From: Candidatus Segatella papionis
GTDB lineage: Bacteria; Bacteroidota; Bacteroidia; Bacteroidales; Bacteroidaceae
Reading direction: 5' to 3'
Length of the DNA: 13,170 nucleotides
Assembly: GCA_002297965.1 (NCBI GenBank)
Contig: DBLF01000091.1
Span: forward strand, 1 to 13,170
Within the stretch, counting starts at the first letter, position 1, and the number at the start of each line of letters is the position of its first letter. Below the pieces are notes generated by a model, which did no database searches, was not told the DNA's origin, and saw only the letters and a list, made by a program, of their open reading frames with translations. The position numbers and the translations under genes are program-made. Positions 8,481-12,820 of the stretch are shown piece by piece.

Positions 8481-8544
8481 TTCCCACGCCTTTTCCCACG
8501 TCGCCCTTATTTTTTCCCAAATTGCAGGAAAAACGGCGTGGGAA
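8481..8544. repeat. Inverted operator-like motif between divergent promoters
   Basis: TTCCCACGCC (8481-8490) is the exact reverse complement of GGCGTGGGAA (8535-8544). A further partial copy TTCCCACG lies at 8493-8500, 12 bases after the first. The copies lie between the -7 boxes of the two divergent transcripts, upstream of both. The arms are 44 bases apart, so this looks like paired protein-binding sites rather than a hairpin. Confidence 0.55.
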
Positions 8545-8580
8545 GAGCGGAAAAATTCGTTAACCGCATTCTCCTTGTAT

Positions 8581-8588
8581 TATCTTTG
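8581..8588 (+). promoter_or_regulatory. Bacteroidota-type -7 box reading toward the helicase gene
   Basis: TATCTTTG matches TAnnTTTG. The -33 region is weak (TTCG near 8556). It lies outside the inverted ends of the helicase cassette, about 57 bases before the left edge. If the cassette is an insertion, this promoter originally drove whatever lay on the far side, most simply the DUF6078 gene at 10465, which has no clear promoter of its own. Confidence 0.55.
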
Positions 8589-8638
8589 CACTTGGATTCG
8601 GAAACGATTCTGCAGGCTCCAGGAGCAACAAAAATCGT

Positions 8639-8644
8639 GAAAAG
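8639..8644 (+). repeat. Left copy of a possible target-site duplication
   Basis: GAAAAG directly abuts the outer edge of the left inverted end (8645). The same hexamer in the same orientation directly abuts the outer edge of the right end at 10194-10199. A 6-bp direct repeat exactly at both edges is what staggered-cut insertion leaves. The hexamer is A-rich, so chance cannot be ruled out. Confidence 0.5.
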
Positions 8645-8751
8645 TACTTCACACTACACCATTTCGGTGTAAGTTTATGATTTACTGCGTGTTACAAGGT
8701 GTAGTATCCATCATGACACTACACCCACACTACACCACACTTCACCCTTTT
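8645..8751 (+). repeat. Left structured end of the helicase cassette
   Basis: Copies of ACACTACACC occur at 8651-8660 (forward), 8698-8705 (inverted, GGTGTAGT), 8716-8725 and 8727-8736 (forward), and 8737-8746 (forward variant ACACTTCACC). Compared with the complement of 10085-10193, three blocks are conserved: 8645-8661 (17 of 17), 8698-8705 (8 of 8) and 8714-8751 (37 of 38). They are separated by diverged spacers of 36 and 8 bases. A hairpin GGTGTAGT/ACTACACC can form at 8698-8725. Confidence 0.9.
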
Positions 8752-8806
8752 GGTTCTCCGACAAAGCTAGCTAACATAATTATTAACTCTTTAAAACTGT
8801 AAAACA

Positions 8807-10084
8807 ATGGAGAAAGAAAACAAAGTAACAAACAATGAGGAAGCCATGGAAATGACTGGCAATGAGGGGAAAATGGAAATGACCGGCAATGAGGGAAAAA
8901 TGGAAATGACCGGCAATGCGTCATCCACCATCTATCTCGTAGAGAGCTTCCTCGAAGAGAACTATGAGTTCCGACGCAACTTGCTCAACGGCAAGACCGA
9001 GTTTACCAACATTGGAGAGAATGCCTCAGGCATTTGGAATATCCTGACCAAGGAAGAGGTGAACACCATCGTGCGACAGGCCAAGAAATTGGGCATCGGC
9101 GGAAATTCATCTCCCAAACAGGACATCGAGGAATACATCGGCTCGAAAGCCATCCCCGACTTCGACCCTATCAAGGATTACCTCGACAAATTGCCAACAT
9201 GGGATGGAAGAAACCACGTGGCGGAACTCTTCGGCAGAATACCAGGTATCACTAGCGAACAACTGAGCTGGTGCGCCACTTGGCTCCGCTCTTCGGTGGC
9301 CCACTGGCTCCACATGGACATGCTCCACGGTAATGAGGTAACTCCCGTATTCATCGGCAAGCAAGGTTGCGGCAAGAGCACCTTCGCCTACAGACTCTTG
9401 CCAGAGGAGCTGCGCCAATATTTCCTCGACCACATCAACTTCGGCAACAAGTTCGACTCAGAGATGGCTCTCACTCACAATCTGTATGTCAATATAGACG
9501 AGTTTGCCAATATGGGAGCCTCGCAACAAGGCAAGCTCAAGCAAATCCTGTCTAAGGTAAAGGTAAACGGTCGTCCCATCTTCGGCAAGAGCCAGGAAGA
9601 CCGCCCTCGCTACGCCTCCTTCCTAGCCACCACCAACGAGGAGCATCCGCTCTGCGACCCTACGGGTAGCCGCCGCTTCATCTGCCTTCGCATACCAGAC
9701 GGCAAGTACATCGACAATGGCTCGCCCATCGACTATGAGCAGCTATATGCGCAAGTGCTCTACGAACTGAGAGAGCAGAAGATACCTTACTGGTTTGGCA
9801 ACGAGGAAGTGGCTCGCATACAGGAGTATAACTATCCTTTCTTCAAGACCGACGACATGGAGTCGATGCTGAAATGTTGCTTCCAAGTCCCTAATCAAGA
9901 GGCAGAAGGCAAGTGGATGATAGTAAGCGACATCTTCAAGACTCTCCAGGCCAAGTATCCGATGATGGTAGCCGACCACCGCACCAAGATACGTATCGGT
10001 CAGGCGATGAAGTTCTTGAATTGCGAGAGAAAGCGCACCAAGAAAGGCCCTGCCTATCTGCTCCGCCCTAAAAAGGCAGCCTAA
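8807..10084 (+). CDS. VapE-type superfamily 3 helicase/ATPase with a DUF3874-like C-terminus
   Basis: A 425-residue predicted DNA helicase of the virulence-associated E family, a group found in phages, pathogenicity-island satellites and Bacteroidota elements, where it acts in replication initiation. Residues 1-38 hold a repetitive MEMTGNEGK leader. About 120-300 form the VapE core: DYLDKLPTWDG is the family entry motif, Walker A is G184-KQGCGKST192, Walker B is LYVNIDEF (Asp231, Glu232), and ATTN (Asn277) with PTGSRRF (Arg289, Arg290) form sensor 1 and the arginine finger. About 345-425 resemble the DUF3874 domain that follows this core in Bacteroidota. The N-terminal primase or VirE-like domain often fused to the family is absent. 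The ATG at 8807 is chosen, though each leader repeat also begins with ATG (8846, 8873, 8900). The gene is enclosed by mirrored motif arrays, and the right array begins at the base after the stop. Confidence 0.88.
   Translation: MEKENKVTNNEEAMEMTGNEGKMEMTGNEGKMEMTGNASSTIYLVESFLEENYEFRRNLLNGKTEFTNIGENASGIWNILTKEEVNTIVRQAKKLGIGGNSSPKQDIEEYIGSKAIPDFDPIKDYLDKLPTWDGRNHVAELFGRIPGITSEQLSWCATWLRSSVAHWLHMDMLHGNEVTPVFIGKQGCGKSTFAYRLLPEELRQYFLDHINFGNKFDSEMALTHNLYVNIDEFANMGASQQGKLKQILSKVKVNGRPIFGKSQEDRPRYASFLATTNEEHPLCDPTGSRRFICLRIPDGKYIDNGSPIDYEQLYAQVLYELREQKIPYWFGNEEVARIQEYNYPFFKTDDMESMLKCCFQVPNQEAEGKWMIVSDIFKTLQAKYPMMVADHRTKIRIGQAMKFLNCERKRTKKGPAYLLRPKKAA
8846..8920 (+). repeat. 27-bp tandem repeat in the 5' part of the helicase gene
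   Basis: Two full units (8846-8872, 8873-8899) and a partial third (8900-8920) encode MEMTGNEGK, MEMTGNEGK and MEMTGNA. They differ only at a few third-codon-type positions (ACT or ACC, GGG or GGA). Every unit starts with an in-frame ATG, so translation could begin at any of them. Confidence 0.93.
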
Positions 10085-10193
10085 AAAAGGGTGTAGTGTG
10101 GTGTAGTGTGGGTGTAGTGTCAAGCCGCACACTACACCACAACAACAGACTAATACACAAGTATTTAGCTATAGCTTGGTGTAGTGTGAAGTA
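10085..10193 (-). repeat. Right structured end of the helicase cassette
   Basis: This is the mirror image of the left end: GGTGTAGTGT at 10090-10099, 10100-10109 and 10111-10120, the opposite orientation ACACTACACC at 10129-10138, and the outer copy GGTGTAGTGT at 10178-10187. The 10- and 11-base steps and the 8-base gap match the left end exactly; the long spacer is 38 instead of 36 bases. A hairpin with a 10-bp perfect stem and 8-base loop can form at 10111-10138. The array starts at the base after the helicase stop codon. Confidence 0.9.
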
Positions 10194-10199
10194 GAAAAG
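10194..10199 (+). repeat. Right copy of a possible target-site duplication
   Basis: GAAAAG directly follows the outer edge of the right inverted end and matches the hexamer at 8639-8644. The neighbouring bases differ (left copy preceded by T, right copy by the element's A), so the direct repeat is six bases long. Confidence 0.5.
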
Positions 10200-10261
10200 A
10201 GAAACTATGCATCTACACGATGCTTCTCCTCCTATATCACCTTGCTCCATTTCTGCCCCTA

Positions 10262-10307
10262 CCAGGGCAACATATTGCCTCAGCCAGGGCAATATATTGC
10301 CCCGGCT
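10262..10307. repeat. Tandem pair of palindromes, 22-bp period
   Basis: CCAGGGCAACATATTGCC (10262-10279) and CCAGGGCAATATATTGCC (10284-10301) are direct repeats 22 bases apart, and each is palindromic about its centre. The second contains the perfect 16-bp palindrome GGGCAATATATTGCCC (10287-10302). With AGCC and GGCT on its sides this extends to 26 bases (10282-10307) with a single A/C mismatch pair. The centres (10272.5 and 10294.5) are about two helical turns apart, as expected for dimer-binding operators on one DNA face. No T-run follows, so they are not terminators. Confidence 0.85.
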
Positions 10308-10345
10308 AGGCAAAAAATGGAACTGCGCCAGGCAGAGTTTTGAAG

Positions 10346-10382
10346 AAGCCCTGGCTGAAATCCGAATAAGCCCTGGCTGAAA
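10346..10382. repeat. Direct repeat AAGCCCTGGCTGAAA, 22-bp period
   Basis: AAGCCCTGGCTGAAA occurs at 10346-10360 and again at 10368-10382, again 22 bases apart. Its core GCCCTGGCTGA is the exact reverse complement of TCAGCCAGGGC at 10280-10290, so the two repeat pairs form an inverted arrangement around 10308-10345. This lies in the gene-free stretch 10200-10464, in which I see no convincing gene or promoter. Confidence 0.85.
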
Positions 10383-10395
10383 GACAATTCCAATG

Positions 10396-10454
10396 TCAAT
10401 CATCAAAAAATCAATCATCAAAAATCAAAAAATCAATTATCAATCATCAAAAAA
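10396..10454 (+). repeat. AT-rich direct repeats TCAATCATCAAAAAA
   Basis: Three copies at 10396-10410, 10411-10424 (one A fewer) and 10440-10454, with a degenerate unit between. The tract is about 80 per cent A+T and lies directly before the ATG of the DUF6078 gene. It could serve as an unstructured A-rich leader that helps translation or, with the neighbouring palindromes, as an easily melted element. Confidence 0.8.
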
Positions 10455-10464
10455 TAAAAGCAAT

Positions 10465-10896
10465 ATGAACAACAACGAAGTAAACTACATTCCATTCGAC
10501 GTAACATGCCCTATGGCATCCTGCTCTCGCAGCAACACTTGCGCCCGCCACGCCAACTATCAGAAGGCTCTCGCCCAAGAGGCAACCTTCTCCGTGATGA
10601 ACCCTCAATTGCTGAAGGTAAGCGGCGACTCCTGCCCTTACCACCTCGTGGCGGAGAAGCAACGCTGGGCATGGGGCTTCCGACGCATCTACGACACCAT
10701 CCCATCGGGCAAGACCTATAGGTTTAACGAATGCACCCCTTACCGCCAGCGCCGCTTCTACAAGGCGAAAAACGGCGAGATACCTATCGAGCCTGAAACG
10801 CAAGCCAAACTGCTCGCCCTCTTCAAGGACAAGGGGGGTGACATCAGCCTCGGCTTCGACAGATACGAGGAACGAGAGGTGCTGGTGGAGAAATAA
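10465..10896 (+). CDS. DUF6078-family protein
   Basis: A 143-residue cytoplasmic protein of unknown function. It shows the pattern I associate with DUF6078 in Bacteroidota: an N-terminal cysteine cluster (Cys15, Cys20, Cys26 in CPMASCSRSNTC), then VMNP, a second cysteine in SCPYH (Cys57), an aromatic AWGFRRIYDTIP helix, and YRQRRFYKAKNGEIPIEPE. Cys90 is a fifth cysteine. The spacing suggests a small metal-binding (zinc or iron-sulfur) fold, but this is inference. The ATG at 10465 is chosen over one at 10393, which would add 24 low-complexity residues encoded by the AT-rich repeats. No -7 box is visible in 10194-10464, so it may depend on the promoter at 8581 or on helicase read-through. A strong terminator follows 35 bases after the stop. 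Confidence 0.8.
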   Translation: MNNNEVNYIPFDVTCPMASCSRSNTCARHANYQKALAQEATFSVMNPQLLKVSGDSCPYHLVAEKQRWAWGFRRIYDTIPSGKTYRFNECTPYRQRRFYKAKNGEIPIEPETQAKLLALFKDKGGDISLGFDRYEEREVLVEK

Positions 10897-10931
10897 CGCC
10901 CACTTAAGTGCTTGATTTACAAAAAATATTA

Positions 10932-10970
10932 AAAGTTCACAAGTTTGTGGTCCACAAACTTGTGAACTTT
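10932..10970 (+). terminator. Strong intrinsic terminator (39-bp palindrome)
   Basis: The arms 10932-10950 (AAAGTTCACAAGTTTGTGG) and 10952-10970 are perfect complements of 19 bases with a single T between them, followed by GTTTTTTT. It lies 35 bases after the DUF6078 stop and is the clear end of that transcription unit. With such a short loop, the true RNA loop must open a few pairs. Confidence 0.9.
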
Positions 10971-11040
10971 GTTTTTTTATGTACTATTTGCACCTAAATA
11001 GTAGATATGAACAAGTTATCAACAACTACAAAATAAGGCA

Positions 11041-11151
11041 ATGGAAAAGGCATTCGTATATGGTATGTCGGTAGCGGGCAACAACTTCACCGCCCAAAAC
11101 ATCGCCGACCCTCTGCTTGCCATCTGGTTAGACAAGCATCGGAAGGGATAA
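11041..11151 (+). pseudogene. Internally deleted remnant of an ATPase gene
   Basis: The frame encodes 36 residues. The first part, MEKAFVYGMSVAGNNFT, looks like the start of the Bacteroidota archaeal-type ATPases (ATPase_2 group), which normally continue into a Walker A motif within about 40 residues. The second part, ADPLLAIWLDKHRKG, looks like the very end of such a protein, and it resembles the next fragment (SDPILALWLKRR). The ATPase body between them is missing, so this appears to be a gene reduced to its two ends by internal deletion. A degraded promoter-like TACTATTTG (10982-10990) lies upstream. It could be a real micropeptide, but decay is the simpler reading. Confidence 0.5.
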
Positions 11152-11185
11152 GCGATTTATTTTGCTACATTTGCTGCAAAAATAG

Positions 11186-11278
11186 AGAGACCTCATTACC
11201 ATTCCTGCTCCCAAACAGCTGGAGATGAGTGACCCCATCTTAGCGTTGTGGCTAAAGAGAAGGGTATGGCGAGAATAA
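11186..11278 (+). pseudogene. C-terminal remnant of a second ATPase gene
   Basis: Between a TAG at 11183 and a TAA at 11276-11278 the frame encodes 30 residues, including IPAPKQLEMSDPILALWLKR. DP[IL]LA[IL]WL is shared with the end of the preceding remnant, in the same orientation. There is no start codon or upstream body. The region 10971-11300 otherwise holds nothing I can assign. Confidence 0.4.
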
Positions 11279-11300
11279 ATCTGGTGGAGAGTATCTTCCC

Positions 11301-12551
11301 TTAAGCCAACAACCATTTCCAAGCAGGAACAACATGAATGGTTACATCTCCCACTTCAATGTCTCTCTCCTCTTCCTTGGTAATAATCGTCAGTTGGCGC
11401 ATCGGCAACACCCTGTTCAGTTTGATCAGCGCATCCACCTCTCTCTTCTCTGTATCAGGGTCGCCCAGGGAGTAAGACACCTGGAAGGCAAGCCCCTCGT
11501 CATAGACCACAAAATCCACCTCTACGTTTTGGTTGTAGAAATATACCCTGTCACCATACACTTGGCGAAGGCGGATGGCAACTTGATTTTCCAATAAGGA
11601 CGTAACAGGATCTATCAAGAACAGATTGAGAATACCATTATCTATAAAGTAATATTTTCTGTTCGATTCCTTGTCTATGAGTTTCGTCGCTATATTCTCG
11701 TAAGGCAGAATGAGCCATGATTCCTGGAGATAAGCCATATAGTCTATCACCGTATCAACGCTTATCTTCTTGCCAACGGTAGAAGCGATGTTGGCTATGC
11801 GATTATAGGAAGATGGTTGCTTCACGCTTTCAGCCAACTTGCGAATCATGATGCGTAAGGCGAAATCATTGCGCACCTGATGGCGAGCCACCAAGTCGCC
11901 AAAGAATATCTTGTTGAACAAACTGCTTATCCACGAACGCTTGTCGCTCATCATCAAGGTCTCTGGCAATCCACCATCCCTGAAATATTCCTCATAACTC
12001 TTGATGATGTCGTTCCTATACTTGTAGATCGCATTCTTGTTGTTCAAATCAATTCGCTTAAAACCAAGATATTCCCTAAAAGAAAACGGATAGATTTCCT
12101 TGATGAGGTATCGACCGCCCAAGGTCGTGGCTATCTCACTACTCAACATCTTGGCATTGCTACCCGTAATATAAACTCGAAAACCAGTATCGGCAAGTCG
12201 GCGAGCGAACTTCTCCCACCCCTTGATGTTTTGTATTTCATCAAGGAAGAAAATAGGAAGACTATCATACATCTCTTCATAACTGAGCTTAATCAAGTCT
12301 AAGTCGGCAAGTTCCAACGTATCAATACGGTCATCCTCAAAGTTGAAATACAAAATTTCGTCCAGGGAATGTCCCTGTTCCAACAGATGATGTATCTGTT
12401 GATACATGAGATACGACTTGCCTGCACGTCGAAGTCCCACAAACACATAGTTTGCATTGGGCTCCAGTACATATTGTCGCTCTTCAAAAGTTATTTTAGA
12501 AACGAAGTCTTGGTAATAACTGATGAGGTATTTTATTAAATCTTTAGTCAT
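11301..12551 (-). CDS. AAA_14/DUF4143 ATPase
   Basis: A 416-residue protein of the widespread AAA_14 plus DUF4143 family, often present in many paralogues in Bacteroidota and of uncertain role (mobile-element-like or toxin-like genes have been proposed). Walker A is G39-LRRAGKS46, Walker B is FFLDEIQ (Asp104, Glu105), and sensor 1 is TGSN (129-132). The DUF4143 half has the helical segment at 245-276 and a nuclease-like core with YFIDNG, VEVDFVV (Glu344, Asp346) and AFQVSYSL. That resembles a PD-(D/E)xK fold with Gln in place of one acidic residue, so cleavage activity is doubtful. The ATG at 12551 is used. An upstream in-frame ATG at 12602 is excluded because a good promoter (-7 box 12579-12572) lies between them. 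The gene converges on two ATPase remnants, and a third lies at 6536-6661. Confidence 0.92.
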   Translation of the reverse strand: MTKDLIKYLISYYQDFVSKITFEERQYVLEPNANYVFVGLRRAGKSYLMYQQIHHLLEQGHSLDEILYFNFEDDRIDTLELADLDLIKLSYEEMYDSLPIFFLDEIQNIKGWEKFARRLADTGFRVYITGSNAKMLSSEIATTLGGRYLIKEIYPFSFREYLGFKRIDLNNKNAIYKYRNDIIKSYEEYFRDGGLPETLMMSDKRSWISSLFNKIFFGDLVARHQVRNDFALRIMIRKLAESVKQPSSYNRIANIASTVGKKISVDTVIDYMAYLQESWLILPYENIATKLIDKESNRKYYFIDNGILNLFLIDPVTSLLENQVAIRLRQVYGDRVYFYNQNVEVDFVVYDEGLAFQVSYSLGDPDTEKREVDALIKLNRVLPMRQLTIITKEEERDIEVGDVTIHVVPAWKWLLA

Positions 12552-12571
12552 AATGATGCTCTTTTTGTGGG

Positions 12572-12602
12572 CAAAGTTAATACTTTTTGTTCGATTCGGC
12601 AA
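12572..12602 (-). promoter_or_regulatory. Bacteroidota-type promoter of the DUF4143 ATPase gene
   Basis: On the minus strand TTG (12602-12600) is followed after 20 bases by TAACTTTG (12579-12572), matching the -33 TTTG / -7 TAnnTTTG consensus. The expected transcript start leaves a short leader of about 15 bases before the ATG at 12551, which fixes the start codon. Confidence 0.75.
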
Positions 12603-12603
12603 G

Positions 12604-12660
12604 TTTTATCGAGTATATTCGATAAAAATGGTTGTTTTTTATCGAATATACTCGATAAAA
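12604..12660. promoter_or_regulatory. Two inverted operator-like elements upstream of the ATPase promoter
   Basis: Arm 12604-12627 has the form TTTTATCGA-N6-TCGATAAAA, and arm 12637-12660 is its exact 24-base reverse complement, with a 9-base gap. Each arm is itself a dyad (9-bp half sites around GTATAT or ATATAC). The start-to-start distance is 33 bases, about three helical turns. The inner arm begins one base upstream of the -33 TTG, so a bound protein would touch the promoter. This could equally fold as a long hairpin. Confidence 0.75.
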
Positions 12661-12726
12661 TGGAGAGAATCTGTAATTGCTGACTCGTTTTAGCTTACTA
12701 CATTATCAGCAAAATTGGGGGCAATC

Positions 12727-12773
12727 ATCCGTTTTTAACAACTTTATTTAAAACAACCTTGTTAAAAACGGAT
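12727..12773. promoter_or_regulatory. 15-bp inverted repeat overlapping the reductase promoter
   Basis: ATCCGTTTTTAACAA (12727-12741) and TTGTTAAAAACGGAT (12759-12773) are perfect complements with a 17-base spacer. The right arm contains the -33 TTG of the next promoter, which suggests an operator. A T-run follows, but no plus-strand gene lies upstream that would need a terminator. Confidence 0.65.
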
Positions 12774-12789
12774 TTTTTAATTATCTTTG
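12759..12789 (+). promoter_or_regulatory. Bacteroidota-type promoter of the aldo-keto reductase gene
   Basis: TTG at 12759-12761 and TATCTTTG at 12782-12789 are separated by 20 bases, as in the -33/-7 consensus. The likely start of transcription near 12796 leaves about 24 bases before the ATG at 12821. Confidence 0.75.
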
Positions 12790-12820
12790 CAGCTGTAAAC
12801 TAATGAAACATCAAACGATT

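Larger units (their letters stand above)
8645..10193. mobile_element. Candidate helicase-only mobile or replicative cassette with terminal inverted repeats
   Basis: A 1549-bp unit bounded by a 17-bp perfect inverted repeat (TACTTCACACTACACCA at 8645-8661 and its complement at 10177-10193) and flanked by GAAAAG direct repeats. It contains long structured ends and one gene, the VapE-type SF3 helicase. No transposase, recombinase or HUH endonuclease is present, so movement, if any, would need host or helper enzymes, or replication-driven mobility. Alternatives are a domesticated replication origin or a stationary helicase gene with symmetric autoregulatory sites. The repeat structure is seen directly; the mobility is inference. 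Confidence 0.5.

Noticed and set aside
10287..10302. Palindrome GGGCAATATATTGCCC considered as a helicase terminator
   Set aside because: No T-run follows and it lies more than 200 bases beyond the stop; the tandem 22-base arrangement fits operators better.
10207..10380. Small open frame of 57 codons between the helicase cassette and DUF6078
   Set aside because: Much of it is translation of the 22-bp-period repeats and palindromes. The opposite strand is also open over the same bases, and there is no promoter or leader.
10068..10421. Minus-strand open frame of 117 residues over the right cassette end
   Set aside because: It crosses the helicase stop, the motif array and the palindromes, and encodes no recognisable protein.
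10396..10454. Direct repeats considered as a CRISPR-like array
   Set aside because: Units are 14-15 bases, nearly contiguous and AT-rich, with no unique spacers and no cas genes nearby.
12727..12773. Inverted repeat considered as a transcription terminator
   Set aside because: It has a T-run, but there is no plus-strand gene upstream to terminate, and the right arm overlaps a good promoter.
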